Positions 44,963-57,156 of a stretch of DNA of 64,000 bases are shown here, one piece after another; the first letter of the stretch is position 1; each line of letters opens with the position of its first letter. The stretch spans positions 66,606,021 to 66,670,020 of the forward strand of contig CM038046.1 of the NCBI GenBank assembly GCA_021397845.1, written 5' to 3'. Origin of the DNA: Areca catechu. Taxonomy: Eukaryota > Streptophyta > Magnoliopsida > Arecales > Arecaceae. The position numbers and the translations under genes were made by a program. Under the pieces are notes generated by a model. The model was given only the letters and a program-made list of their open reading frames with translations. It searched no databases and had not been told where the DNA came from.

Positions 44963-46503
44963 TGTTGCCCAGGTGGCTTTTCCCAAGAGGGGGCTGAATT
45001 GGGAATTACAAAATTTCTTGAGACTATGTGCACAAGTAATTCCTTTTAGTGGTTGAGTATTATGATAATCAGAGAATAAGTGCAGAAGCTAAAAAGTAAG
45101 TAAAGCACAACATAAACAGAACAAGTTTAGAGTGGTTCGGTGCAACCCAGCTCCTACGTCCACTATCCAAGTTCACCACTCGGGATTTTCACTATATACC
45201 CCAAATCGGAATACAGTTGGATTGTTTTACAGGCTCACAATCCCAACCTCTACAGTTTGGTTTTTAAACCGGGCTCACCAAAAAAACCCACACTAGTTTT
45301 TCACAGGCTCACCTAGAACCTCTACAATTTGGTTTTCAGTAGGCTAACCAAAGAAACCTATTTGGTTTTTACAACCGGGCTCACCAACAACCCAAGTATT
45401 CAAGGAGTAGAAAGAAAAGCAATAGAAATGACAAACTAAGTTGTCTGGTGGTTGTCGATGCAGCTCGAGTGAAGCTCAATTGAATGCTCTTCAATGCACT
45501 TCAATGGCTTTCTTGCTTTCCTTAAAAGATGCTTCAAGCTTCTGATAAGAGTTGGTGAAGGCTTGAAGACTGATTTCAAAGCTCAAGTGCTCTCTCTTCT
45601 TACTTCAATAAATGTTCAATAAATATTCAACAACTTATTAGCCTCCCTAAGGATGTTCTCATACCTCATTTATAAAGACTTCAACTGCCTTCCCTTGATT
45701 TTGAATGTTGTAGACCGTTGGAAAGTGACAGTTTACCATTGGAGCACTTTTGGAATTCAAAATCAAAAGTTTGGAACTAGCCGTTGGAAGAGATCCTGTC
45801 ATTCCAGTCGACTCGGACATTCTTCGAGTCGGCTCGGATCAGGTTCGGGTCGGCTGGGTTGAAAAGCAGTTGGCTAGGTTCTACAGTTGAGAAAATAGTT
45901 CACTTTGGATGAGTCGGCTTGGCTGAAATCCAGTCGGCTCGGTTCCCTGAGATTCTAAGAATATTTTCAACTAAGTTCTGGATGAGTCGGCTAGGCTTTA
46001 ATCCAGTCGGCTCGGATCCCTGAGGTTCTCAGAACATTCTCAACCATGTTCTGGATGAGTCACTGGCACTTGGTGCCAGTCGGCTGGGTCTGCATGCCAG
46101 AGATCTTCTTTCTAATGCCAGTGCCAGAGTCGGCTGGTTCCTCCATCTAGTAGGCTCGAGATTGGTTCTTCAGCCAGACCAATTTCTATTCTCCAGAACT
46201 CATATGCCAAGCTTTGAAGACTTCCTTAAGATCTTCTTACACCAAAATCAAGAGAAATTGAAGCTTGAAAACTAGTAGAAGCAACCCTTTATCTTTGATT
46301 CAAATAGGAAATTTTTGTTGGGTTCTTCTTTACGAGATTCTAATTACATATAACTCAACACAAAGAAATAAAAGTTGTAGGGTTCAAAAAATATGTCAAA
46401 TTAGTCATCTTACAAAAACTTGTCAACCATTTGAAGAGTTGTTAGATAACCAAATATATGCTCCAATGTTTTGTTATCATCCAAATCACTTCAGTGTTCA
46501 ACA
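44963..46503 (-). repeat. 3' LTR of the SIRE-like element
   Basis: TGTTGCCCAGGTGGC to GTGTTCAACA on +. TATA box CTTTATAAATG on - (45667-45677). Upstream of it in element orientation lie eight GCCGAC hexamers (45829-46130). Imperfect repeats of CTCACC(A/T)AGAAACC words at 45231-45390 fall in the transcribed part. Confidence 0.95.
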
Positions 46504-46520
46504 ATCTCTCCCTTTTTGAT
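46504..46520 (-). other. Polypurine tract of the SIRE-like element
   Basis: The - strand reads AAAAAGGGAGAGAT directly before the LTR start TGTTGAACAC. Primes second-strand synthesis. Confidence 0.9.
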
Positions 46521-47244
46521 GATGACAAAATACTGGGCATGAAAAAAATCTATTCTATTCACAAGTATAGATGTATATCATAGTAAGCATTTACACTTGT
46601 TTGACGTATCATAATATTAACTGTATTCTTAAATGAGTATCAATGTATGCTATATAGTTATACACAAAGCCTACTTTATAATATGTAAGTGTCAAAGAAC
46701 AAGTTCTTGTGTGTATTAAGCAACATTAAGCATTGACAGTTAGATGTAATTAGTAGAGAGTAGAATATGAAATATTGAAGCAAAATAAACATGTATTTCT
46801 TTCCCTTTTATAAAATTTCTAATCAACATGAAATTTCTCTCCTTTTATCATTTATTTGAACACTTTAGCAGAAAAGGTATGCAATACTTTTTAAGCTCCC
46901 CCTATCTAGTTAACTTTAGCAGTTCTATTTCAATTCATTAAGTTTCTTCTTTCATGCACTTTATTGTATAATAGTTCTCCCCCTTTTTGTTATCAAATCA
47001 AAAAGTTATACAATTAAGCTCAGATTTTAAATAGATTAAGATTGTATCAAGATTTGTTTGAGATAATTTCACTTTCTCAATTTAGAGAGAGAATTCTATT
47101 TAAAAATATTAGAGAGTGTTAAGAAGATAAAAGAAGTACACACATGTGTCCAAAAAGATATTCATTGCATTTCCATTAAAAGATTCAGTACATTGATCAT
47201 TACACAATCAAAAAGTTTCAAAAAAAAATACAATTATCAAAGAC
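46521..47244 (-). other. Spacer between third ORF and polypurine tract
   Basis: No gene. It contains a second purine-rich run on - near 46975-46985 (AAAAAGGGGGAG, from CTCCCCCTTTTT on +) that could act as an additional internal plus-strand primer. Confidence 0.5.
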
Positions 47245-49126
47245 CTACTCACTATTATATTCTTCCTTAGGTACATTGGTAGGCATACTAGTACCATACC
47301 AAGAAGCAGGTCTAGGAGGTCTACTAGAAGATGCATGAGGTGGAGGTGCTCTAGGATGGTGAGAAGTGGTAGGACCCCTATAGGAAATAGGAGAAGGATT
47401 ATAAAGAGGTATAGTCCTAGCAGTGATCTCCAAGGATCTAATAGTGCCACAAATTGAAACCATCTCCATCCAGATTGCACCAAGTTGCTGTTCTATGTCC
47501 TTGAGGCTTGTAGGTACCTTGTTCACAGCCTCTTTCATTTCACCAATTTCCTTTTGCATTGATGTAAGTTCAGAAGCATGGACATTAGCAAAAGCTTCAG
47601 CAGATCCTTTAAGTCTTCCATGTTCTGACTTGATAATCCCAATGCCTCGAGTGTAGTCATCTGCCATTTGTCTTGTCTCTGCAATTGTTCCCAAAGTGCA
47701 TTTGGATTCATTCAACACAGTTCTATACTCATTTAATGTTGCATCAATTGAATTCTTTATGCCTTCAGAACTAGAAGAAATAAGGTCTAGGATAGGTTGA
47801 AGTTCCACTTGAGATGCAGATCTTGAAGTTTCTATTGCTTCAACCTTTCCTTGCAAACTTGTAACATGTTCTTCCAGTTGAGACAGTCTATTATCCACTG
47901 ACTATTTTAGATCACCAAAAAGTGAAGTGATAGTCCCTGTCAGTGTATCAGTCAAAGCCTTCATTTGATTTTCAATTTGACTTTGAAAGCTTAGAGGATG
48001 TGAAGTTGCAGGAGTGAAGTCAGGGAAAGGTAGATCAGCTATCATGAACTCCGGTGCAGGAAAATAAAAATCAAGGAAAGGTGCATCAGCCTCTTCAAAA
48101 GTGGTAGCAGGTTCAAGTGTGAGAGATACTTGTTCAGGTGCAGGTGCAGTAAATGTTCCAGCTTCAACTGTGGCAGTGCCAGCAGGTTCTTCATTTTCTT
48201 CTTCTTCTTCTTCACTGCTTGAACTACCTATTGCCCTGACATTGGTTCCTTTCTTTCTCCAAACACCTTCAACTTGAATGCAACCCATTCTTTCTAGTGA
48301 CTTGGAGGTGTAGACATTAGTATGGTGCAGTTCAACTCCATCTTCACCTTCCAAACTCACTCTTTGGGACTTGAATAGTAGGGTTAACATCATTCCATAG
48401 GGTAAGCAAGCCTTAGCCTTTTCGAACAGTCTCTTTCATTTGCATAATGATAATATGTGATAAGTTCACAGGAGTCTTTTCTAAGATATGCTCCATAAGG
48501 CTCAGGTCCTTCTTAGTTACCCAATCAAATCTTCCAGTCCTTTGCACAAATATCCTACTGATAAAATTATGTAACAACCTCATTTCAAGTGATAAGGTGA
48601 TGGCAAATACAGTTCCAATCCCACTAACATCTTCCTTGTTTAGGATAGTTCTCAAGACCTTTTCTCTATCCTCAATTACTAAGTATTTCACCCCATCAAT
48701 AGGTAAATCCAGCAGGTTTTGTAGAACATCTTCATTGACAATAACTCTTCTTCCTTTAACTATAGATTCTACATGATTTGTACCCAATCTCAAATTTTCA
48801 TAAAATGTCTTAACAAGAGAGGGGTAGGTCTTTTCATTTAGGGAGCAAGATTTCCTCCAACATTGATCCTCAATCAAATCACCAATCTTTAACCCTATCT
48901 CCTTAATAAATTCAAAGTTGATACGATGGCTAGAGGTTACAGGTCTTGTGGATATTGAAGGGATTTGGCTTGGAGCACTTGGAGTGGCCCTTGCAGGTTC
49001 TTCCACAAGTTCTTCACCATGAACAGTGGCAGTCGGCTCTTCTTGTCGTCTCTTAGTTCTTCTTTCCCTTTCCATGGATGGAGCAGCCTGCAAGGAGCAT
49101 TTCCCGGTAGCACGTTTTGGAGTCAT
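47245..49126 (-). pseudogene. Third (env-like position) ORF of the SIRE-like element
   Basis: From the ATG at 49126: a basic, Pro/Thr-rich N-terminus (MTPKRATGKC, RRTKRRQEE), then a folded domain with INFEFIKEIGLKIGDLIEDQ, VKTFYENLRLG, GRRVIVNEDVLQNLLDLP and VTKKDLSLMEHILEKTPVNL. This matches the 'putative plant transposon protein' type domain (PF20167-like, from memory). A one-base insertion near 48415 shifts the frame just before a PYGMMLTLLF block. Then follow an acidic Ser/Glu stretch, a Pro-rich segment, an in-frame TAG (47902-47904), and a coiled coil (RLSQLEEHVTSLQGKVEAIE). I see no signal peptide or membrane span, so despite its env position an envelope role is not supported by this copy. 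Confidence 0.75.
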
Positions 49127-49631
49127 TGTTAGGAAAGAGGAAGAAATGAGAGATTGAAGAGCTTAGAAGGGTGAGAGCAGTATTTGGAATATGATTAGGA
49201 CAGGAACGAATGGTTAGAAAATTGAAGTGGAGGTTAGAAAGCTCAGAATGGGGTTTATGTCCCAAAATAAAAAATTCAGGAGCGATAATCCAGTAGACTC
49301 GAAAAAGCCCTAGAGAGGCTCGAGTCGGCTAGGCCAGAACTCGCCTGAAACACATAGAAAATCCAGTCAACTCTGTTTAAGAGCCAGTCAACTCGAATAG
49401 AGAAATCAGGGTTTTTGGAAAATTTAATCACAAACTTGAGAGATTTCCAATCGACTCGGTTTAAGAAATAGTTGACTCGAATAGAGAAATCAAGTTTTGA
49501 AAATTTCAATCACAATTCTGAGAGATTTTGGAGAAAATCTCAAAGGAAATTTAGACTCTATGATAGAGAATAAAATCAGGAGGTTCTCTAGATGATGTTT
49601 CCTTAAATTTGAAGGAATTAGATTAGAGAAT
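49127..49631 (-). other. Spacer between RNase H and third ORF
   Basis: Non-coding, about 0.5 kb. It contains AGTCAACTCG/AGTCGGCTAGG words like those in the LTR U3, partly repeated (GGAAATCAAGTTTTG-type units near 49420-49510). It may have served as a promoter or splice region for the third ORF; inference only. Confidence 0.4.
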
Positions 49632-50988
49632 TTAAAAAGGATCACAAAGTCCTAATTCACTTCTAATTAGTTCAAACCTGTCTTGATTAAGTGGCTTAGT
49701 AAATATATCAGCTAATTGACTTTCAGTAGGAACAAAATCAAGCACTATATCACCATTTGAAACATGATCTCTAATAAAATTTTGTCTAATTTCATTTTGC
49801 TTGGTTCTATAGTGTTGAATTGGATTCTTTGTCAAATTGATAGCACTTGTGTTATCATATTTAATTAAAAATTTAGATTGTGATACACTAAAGTCTTCTA
49901 GTTGTTGTTTAATCCATAACATTTGAGCACAACAACTACCAGCATCCACGTACTCAGCCTCAGCTGCGGACAAGGCTACGAAGTTTTGCTTCTTACAGTG
50001 CCATGAGATTAAATTCAACCCTAGAAATTGGTATGTACCACTAGTGCTTTTTCTATCTATTTTACAACCAGCATAGTCAGCATCAGAGAATCCAATCAAA
50101 TTCAGGGTAGAATGTTTAGAATACCAAATTCCTAAATTACTTGTTCCTTTCAAATATTTAATTATTCTCTTAACAGCAAGCATATGTGTTTCTTTTGATG
50201 ATGACTGAAATCTAGCACATACACATACACTATATAATTGTCAGGTCTACTTGCAGTCAAATACAATAAGGACCCAATCATACCTCTATATAGCTTTTGA
50301 TCAACATTAGATTCATTTTCATCTTTGTCCAATCTGCAAGCTGGGCTCATGGGTGTGCTTATTGATTTGCTACTCTCCACACCGAACTTTTTAATGATTT
50401 CTTTGATGTATTTGGCTTGGTTGATGAAGATGCCTTTCTTTGTTTGTTTTACTTGAAGTCCGAAAAATTAGTTTAGTTTGCCTATTAAGCTCATTTTAAA
50501 TTCTCCTTGCATAAGCTTAGCAAATTCTTTACATAGAGATTCTTTAGTTGCACCAAAAATGATATCATCAACATATATTTGTACAACTAAGATATCATTA
50601 TTCTTCATTTTGATAAATAAGGTTTTGTCTACATTTCCTCTTGAAAAATTATTTTCAATTAAAAAAGTGCTAAGTCTATCATACCAGGCTCTAGGTGCTT
50701 GTTTCAAACCATACAATGCTTTGTTCAATTTAAATACGTGGTTTGGAAAAGTGTGATTTTCAAAACCTGGTGGTTGTTCCACAAAAACTAGTTCAGAGAA
50801 AAAACCATTAAGAAATGCACTTTTTACATCCATTTAAAAAAGTTTGAAATTCATGTAGTAAGCAAATGCAAGTAGTAGTCTAATGGCTTCTAGTCTTGCT
50901 ACAGGTGCATAAGTTTCATCAAAATCAATACCTTCTTCTTGGTTATTCCCTTAGCCACTACTCTAGCTTTATTTCTTATTATGTTTCC
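49632..50988 (-). pseudogene. SIRE-like reverse transcriptase (C-terminal part) and RNase H
   Basis: RT: MDVKSAFLNGFFSELVFVEQ, KLNKALYGLKQAPRAWYDRL and the catalytic YVDD in VQIYVDDIIFGATKESLC (50833-50468), then a stop. The connection (SISTPMSPACRLDKDENES, YRGMIGSLLYLTASRPD) is followed by a frameshift near 50200. RNase H: GFSDADYAGCKIDRKSTSG, ALSAAEAEYVDAGSCCAQML and the terminal ADIFTKPLNQDRF (50183-49632). The RNase H Asp and Glu residues are in place. The start of RT, near 50840-50988, is in a shifted frame. Confidence 0.92.
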
Positions 50989-52256
50989 CTATTCATCTAA
51001 TTTGTTCCTATAGACCCATTTGGTTCCTATTATTGGATGGTCGGTAGGTCTATCTACAAGTGTCCATACCCTATTCCTTTCAAACTGGTTTAATTCCTCA
51101 TGCATTTCCATCATCCAGTTTGGGTCAGTCTCAGCTTCTTCTAGGCTATGGGGCTCTATTTGTGATACAAAGGCTAGGTAATCATGTGCATCCTTATGTG
51201 CAGACCTAGTCCTATCACCATGTGAAGGATCTCCTATGATTAATTCTTTAGGGTGAAATGTAACATACCTCCAGTCCCTCGGTAGATCGGTGTGATCCTT
51301 ACTTACCGTTTCTTCTTCATCTTGAGTGTCTTTATCTTGAATGCTTAAGTCATCCATTCCTTTTTGCAATGTACCTGCATCATTATCTATGCACTCTTCT
51401 TGTCTAGAAGGTGTAGGGTTAGTTTCAATAAATACAACATGTATTGACTCTTCAACAGTAAGAGTCCTTTTATTAAAAACATGATATGCTTTGCTATGTA
51501 ATGAATAACCTAGGAAAATTGCATCATCAGCTTTAGAGTCAAATTTTCCTAAATTATATTTTTCATTGTTATGCACAAAGCATTTGCATCCAAACACATG
51601 AAAATAACTGATATTGGGTTTTCTATCATTCCAAAGCTCGTAGGGGGTTTTTGTAAAATAGGATGGATTAAAATGCAGTTTAAAATATAGCATGCAGTGT
51701 TCATTGCTTTTGCCCAAAAGTACTTTGGAAGATTGCCTTCGCACAACATTGTGCGAGCCATTTCTTCCAATGTCATATTTTTTCTCTTTACAACACCATT
51801 TTGTTGAGGTGTTCTAGGAGTAGAGAAGTTGTGATCAATGCCAAATTCAGTACAATAATCTTCAAAAAATTGATTTTCAAATTCAGTTCCATAATCACTT
51901 CTAATTTAAATTAATGATAAGTTCTTTTGATTTGAAATATTTTTATGGAATTTTCTGAAAACATGAAAGGTTTTATCTTTTGAAGCAATAAACAAAATCC
52001 AAGTAAATCTTGAAAAATCATCTACTATCACAAGAGCATATTTCATACCTCCTAGGCTTGTGGTCCTAGTAGGGCCGAAAAGGTCCATGTGAAGTAGTTC
52101 AAGTGGTCTTGTTGTAGAAACTATATTCTTTGATTTAAAACTCCCCCTAGTTTGTTTACTCATTTGGCATGCATCACAAACATGATCAAAATCAACTTTA
52201 AAATTAGGCATGCCTCTAATAAGATCTTTAGAAATCAATTTGGCAATCGTATGCAT
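50989..52256 (-). pseudogene. SIRE-like integrase and start of reverse transcriptase
   Basis: The end of the zinc finger (CDACQMSKQTRGSF) leads into the core: LELLHMDLFGPTRTTSLGG with the first Asp, then KYALVIVDDFSRFTWI. A stop near 51904 and decayed sequence cover the second Asp region. MTLEEMARTMLCEGNLPKYF marks the C-terminal part. A frameshift near 51665 is followed by FGCKCFVHNNEKYNLGKFDS and DAIFLGYSLHSKAYHVFNKR. The linker has PRDWRYVTFHPKELIIGDPS and RT begins at WMMEMHEELNQFERNRVWTL. Stop at 50989. Confidence 0.9.
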
Positions 52257-52298
52257 GCTAGCATGACCTAGTCATCTATGCCATAGTAAACACGACTC

Positions 52299-54628
52299 TT
52301 AGGTCTTAGCATTCATTGCAACTAGAGTGGGGCTACTTGACATGGCAAGATCATTAAGATCTACCACATAAATACTTCCAAGTCTATGTCCAATGATCTT
52401 ATTGCTAGAATCTAAAGAGTTAGTTACTATATACATAGAAGATTCAAAGACAACCTTGAAGCCTTTATCACACAATTGACTTATTCTTAAAAGATTATGC
52501 TTCAACTTGTCTACTAGCAAAATATTTTCAATAAAAGTGAAGGGAGTTATTTTGATCTTACCAATACCAATTATTCTCTCTTTGCCATTGTCTCCAAAGG
52601 TGACCATGCCTTCTTTCATTTCAAAGGTGATAAACTTGTCCTTGTCACCCGTCATATGTCTTGAGCAGCCACTATCTAAGTACCATCTTTTCTTCAATCT
52701 TTGGGTTGCAAGACATTCATGTAAAACAATCAATGAATTCTTTTAGGTACCCATGCTACCTTGGGTCCTTGCAGGTCAGCAGAGGTGGTTCCTTTGGAAA
52801 CTCAGATTTTTATTACATTCTTATGGACATTTCTAGAATTATTGCAATCAAAAGCTTTATGTCCTATTCTTTTGCAAACATGGCATACAACATTGGAGTT
52901 TTTAGTAAAAGCATAATTAGAAGTTCTAAAAGTTGATGCAATTGATGCAGATTTTGAACCTTTTGAAATATAAGCATTTTTGCTCAAGTTCTTAAGAACA
53001 TACAATAAAGATTTTGAAGTCAAAACAGTTTTTGGTGCAGCCAAAGCATTTTGTGATAAAATGTTTTGAACAGGTACTTTAGATTTCACAAAAGTAGTTG
53101 CTGAAATTCCATTCATAATAGAAGTTTTAAAATCAATTCCAGTTTTGTTTCTTGAAATTCGTTGTTTTTTTAAAATTAACTCAAGCTTATTTGAAGACAA
53201 AGTAAGTTTTTCAACTAATGGCTTGAGTTTTATAACCTCCTTTTCCAGTTCAATATTTTCAGTAAATAAATCATTGTTTTTCCTTTCATATAAGAGATTT
53301 TCATTTTTTAGCTTTTCAATTTTTTCAGAAAAGTCATGCAGTTCTTTTTGCAATAAAAGGTTCTTTTCTGAAATTTCATTTTTTTGTTTGAGTAAAGAGT
53401 CATTCATATTTTTCAATGATTTTATTTTTACTCCAGCTTTCTTAAATTCAAATAATAGATAATAAAATGTAGAATTTAATTCATCAAATGTAAATTCAGT
53501 ACAATTGCTAGGGGATGTTACCTAATCTTCAAGATCCATTAAACACAGATTTGTAGCCTTGGTGGTCTCTTCTTCTTTAGACGAAGATGATTCTTCACTA
53601 TTGCTTCATGTGGCAACCATGGCTTTCTTCTTCTTTTTCTGTCTGAAGGATTTCTTCAATAGAGGACAGTCTGGATGAATGTACCCCGACCTCTTACATT
53701 CATAACATATGGGGACTACTTCTTTATCTTTCTTTCTGTCCAATTCTTTTTCTTTTCCGTAATCCTTCCTATGGAATTTTTGGTTTAATCTTCCTTTCTT
53801 TCTTTCCATGAACTTTCTGAATCTCCTCACAACCATTGCGATATCATCATCTTCTAGATCATCATTGGAGGAGGTGCTTTCTTCTTCAAACTTTTTATCA
53901 TCCCTCTTTGATTCGGTAGTAGCTTTGAAGGCTATAGTTTTCTTTTTCTTCTGTTTGTCTTCAGTTCTGTGCTGCATAGTCAGCTTGTGGGTGATGTGTG
54001 ATCCCAGCAGTTCATCCAATAGTAATATGTTGAGGTCTTTGGCATCCTGGATTGCTGTCACTTTGGGATCCCACTTGTCAAGTAAAGAACAGAGTATCTT
54101 TTAAACTAGATCAGCATTCGAGTATACCCTGCCAAGACTCTTCAAACCATTAATAATGTTTATAAATCTAGAGAACATGGCATAAATTATTTTAGAAGGT
54201 TCCATTTTAAACAGTTCATAATTGTGAACTAAATGATTTATCTTTGAGGTTTACACTTGGGAAATTCCCTCATGGGTCACTTCGAGTTTGTCCCAGCTTT
54301 CCTTTGCTAAAGAGCATGTGGAAATTCGGTTGAACTCATTTGCATCCAAAGCACAGTATAGTAAATTCATTGCTTTGGCATTCAATTCCCCCATTTTCAT
54401 GTCATGATCATCCCAATCCTCTTCAGGCTTAGGGATGTCTACACCATCAACTTTGATCATGGGAATGTGTGGCCCTTTTAAGATGACCTTCCACAAATGA
54501 AAATCTATAGCTTGAAAGTAAATTTTCATTCGTGCTTTCCAATAAGAGTAATTAGTGCTTGTGAATAGTGGAGGTCTATTTGTTGACTGGCCTTCGGCCA
54601 AGGATGTACTCATGGGATGAGCCATCAA
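52299..54628 (-). pseudogene. SIRE-like gag and protease
   Basis: Start MAHPMSTSL at the second ATG near 54625, homologous to 1-547. Capsid-like region to 54251 (stop after THEGISQV), then decayed sequence to 54061. A Lys/Asp-rich part holds the first knuckle CYECKRSGYIHPDC. After a stop near 53606, a long coiled coil (KNEISEKNLLLQKELHDF, LENENLL-like heptads) leads to a second knuckle CHVCKRIGHKAFDC. A frameshift near 52770 precedes the protease, WYLDSGCSRHMTGDKDKF, and the GAG-pre-integrase region to 52299. Two knuckles separated by a coiled coil are typical of SIRE-type gag. Confidence 0.88.
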
Positions 54629-54653
54629 TCTTTACTCAAGTAATCAGAGACAA

Positions 54654-54666
54654 TGCTCTGATACCA
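54654..54666 (-). other. Primer-binding site of the SIRE-like element
   Basis: TGCTCTGATACCA on + (TGGTATCAGAGCA on -), an exact tRNA-iMet site two bases from the LTR. Confidence 0.95.
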
Positions 54667-55371
54667 GCTATTGCCTAGGTGGCTTTTCCCAGGAGGGGGT
54701 GAATTGGGAATTATAAAATTTCTTGCAAATATGTGCATAAGTAATTCCTTTTAGTGATTAAGTGTTGTGATAATCAGAGAATAAGTGCAGAAGCTGAAAA
54801 GTAAATAAAGCACAACACAAACAGAACAAGTTTAGAGTGGTTCGGAGAAACCCAGCTCCTACATCCGCTACCCAAGTTAACCACTCGGGATTTCCACTAT
54901 ATCCCCTAAACTGGAATATAGTTGGATTATTTTACAGGCTCACAATCCCAACCTCTACACTTTGGTTTTGAAACCGGGCTCACCAAAGAAACCCACATTA
55001 GGTTTTCATAGGCTCACCTAGAACCTCTACAATTTGGTTTTCAGTAGGCTCACCAAAGAAACCTATTTGGTTTTTACAACTGGGCTCACCAACAACCCAA
55101 GTATTCAAGGAGTAGAAAGAAAAGCAACAGAAATGACAAACTAAGTTGTCTGGTAGTTGCCGATGCAGTTCGAGTGAAGCTCAAATGAATGCTCTTCAAT
55201 GCACTTCAATAGCTTCCTTGCTTTCCTCAAAAGATGCTTTAAGCTTCTGATAAGAGTTGGTGAAGGCTTGAAGACTGACTTCAAAGCTCAAGTGCTCTCT
55301 CTTCTTACTTCAGTAAATGTTCAATAAATGTTCAACAACTCATTAGCCTCTCTAAGGATGTTCTCATACCT

Positions 55372-55382
55372 CATTTATAGAG
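55372..55382 (-). promoter_or_regulatory. TATA box of the SIRE-like 5' LTR
   Basis: CTCTATAAATG on -. It lies about 150 bp downstream of the last RCCGAC hexamer and about 700 bp before the LTR's inner end. Conserved in the partner LTR at 45667. Confidence 0.7.
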
Positions 55383-55529
55383 ACTTCAACTGCCTTTCCT
55401 TGATTTTGAACGTTGTAGACCGTTGGGAAGTGACAGTTTACCATTGGAGCACTTTTGGAATTCAAAATCAGAAGTCTTGAACTAGCCATTGGAAGAGATC
55501 CCATCATTCCAGTCGACTCGGACATTCTT

Positions 55530-55862
55530 CGAGTCGGCTCGGATCAGGTTCAGGTCGGCTGGGTTGAAAAGTAGTCGATTAGGTTCCACAGTTGAGAAAA
55601 TATTTCACTGTAGATGAGTCGGCTTGGCAGAAATCCAGTCGGCTTGGATCCCTGAGATTCTAAGAATATTTTCAACTAAGTTTTGGACGAGTCGGCTAGG
55701 CTGTAATCCAGTCGGCTCGGATCCCTGAGGTTCTCAGAACATTCTCAACCAAGTTCTGGATGAGTCGGCTGGGACTTGGTGCCAGTCGGTTGGGTCTGCG
55801 TGCCAGAGATCTTCTTTCTTATGCCAGTGCCAGAGTCGGCTGGTACCTCCATCCAGTCGGCT
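55530..55862 (-). promoter_or_regulatory. Array of ten RCCGAC (DRE/CRT-type) hexamers in the SIRE-like 5' LTR
   Basis: Nine GCCGAC and one ACCGAC on the - strand, within about 330 bp and immediately upstream of the TATA box. Each is embedded in a longer AGCCGACTC or AGCCGACC context. By chance one would expect well under one copy in this space. Known family fact: RCCGAC binds DREB/CBF AP2 factors in cold and drought response. A stress-responsive LTR promoter is my inference. Confidence 0.55.
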
Positions 55863-56214
55863 CGAGATTGGTTCTTCACCCAGACTAATTCCTATTCTCC
55901 AGAACTCACATGCCAAGCTTTGAAGACTTCTTTAAGATCTTCTTACACCAAAATCAAGAGAAATTGAAGCTTGAAAACTAGTAGATGCAACCCTTTATCT
56001 TTGATTCAAATAAGAAATTTTTGTTAGGTTCTTCTTTACAAGATTCTAATTACTTACAACTCAACACAAAGAAATAAAAGTTGTAGGGTTCAAAATATAT
56101 GTCAAAGTAGTCATCCTATAAAAACTTGTCAACCATTTAAAGAGTTGTTAGATAACCAAATAAATGCTCCAATGTTTTGTTATCATCAAAATCACTTCAG
56201 GGTTCAACACTCAA

Positions 56215-57156
56215 TAATGAAGTATTACTTGTAGAAAACAAAAAGAGAAAGAGAGATGATACTAATAAAATTTTCCTTTGACATTGCTGATTAGGTCATA
56301 TAAGTGAGTCAAGGATTAACAAGTTATATAAAGATGATTTCTTTAGACCTTATGATTATAAATCGTTAGAAACTTATCAATCTTTCCTCATGGGTAAAAT
56401 GACAATGTCTCCATTCACTGGATATGGAGAAAGGGCAACTGAGTTGTTAGGGTTAATATATTCAGATGTACGTGGATCTATGTTAACCAAATCTAGTGGA
56501 GGATACTCTTATTTCATCACATTTATTGATGATTTATCTAGGTTTGGTTTTGTGTATCTCATGAAACATAAATCCGAAGCCTTTAATAAATTTAAAGAGT
56601 ATCAAAATATGGTTAAGAAATAAACCAAAAAAATATTAAAGTCCTCCAATCTGATCGAGGAAGAGAGTACTTATCTAGTAAATTTCTTAATCATCTTAAG
56701 AAAAATGGTATTCTCTTTGAATGGACCCCTCCATATACACCACAATTAAATGGTGTAGTAGGAAGGAGGAATCGTACCTTGTTTGACATGGTAAGGTCCA
56801 TGATATTCTTCACAGATCTTCCAATATCTTTCTAGGGATATGCCCTAGAAACTACTGCATATGTATTAAATAGGATACCATCAAAATCAGTACCTAGCAC
56901 TCCATATGAATTATGGAATGGCAACAAACCAAGTCTTAAATATCTTAAGATTTGGGGTTGTCCAGCTTATGTTAAAAAAAAATTAGGGCATAAGCTAAGT
57001 GCTAGGATTGAGAAATGTAGGTTTATTGATTATTCTCAAGAGGATATTGGATACCTATTTTATCATCCTACTGAACAAAAGGTCTTTGTTTGTAGGCATG
57101 CCATTTTCTTAGAAAAAGAATTTATCCAAGAAGAAGGTAATGAGAGAATAATTTAA
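56215..57156 (+). pseudogene. Outer copia integrase (resumes after the insertion)
   Basis: Resumes the frame after SLN with NEVLLVENKKRKRDD, then the zinc finger LGHISESRINKL (upstream HH with a stop between) and MTMSPFTGYGERATELLGL. The core has IYSDVRGSM (first Asp), YFITFIDDLSRFGFVYLM, a stop near 56623, then QSDRGREYLSS (second Asp) and PQLNGVVGRRNRTLFDMV, where the usual Glu of the NGVVERRN-type motif reads Gly. After a further stop come TPYELWNGNKPSLKYLKIWG and RCRFIDYSQEDIGY-like blocks. Loss of the Glu and the stops make it inactive. Confidence 0.85.

Larger units (their letters stand above)
44963..56209 (-). mobile_element. SIRE/Maximus-like Ty1/copia element with a third ORF
   Basis: LTRs are 44963-46503 and 54669-56209, both exactly 1541 bp, flanked by CTCAA at 44958-44962 and 56210-56214. 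Length is 11,247 bp. - strand order: 5' LTR, primer site, gag, protease, integrase, RT, RNase H, spacer, third ORF, polypurine tract, 3' LTR. A 120-bp LTR sample differs at about 4%, nearly all transitions. The RT block YVDDIIFGATKESLCKEF and the extra ORF after pol both point to SIRE/Maximus. All main ORFs carry stops or shifts. It is the same family as the element entering at 1-2350. Confidence 0.95.
54669..56209 (-). repeat. 5' LTR of the SIRE-like element
   Basis: TATTGCCTAGG (terminal TG changed to TA) to CAGGGTTCAACA on +; same length as its partner. U3 with the RCCGAC array, a TATA box, then imperfect CTCACCAAAGAAACC-type repeats (about 54960-55100) in the transcribed region. Confidence 0.95.

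Noticed and set aside
47208..47483. Leu-rich, membrane-like - strand frame within the third ORF
   Set aside because: Out of frame with the coiled-coil product and shorter; an overlapping shadow, so not evidence for an envelope protein.
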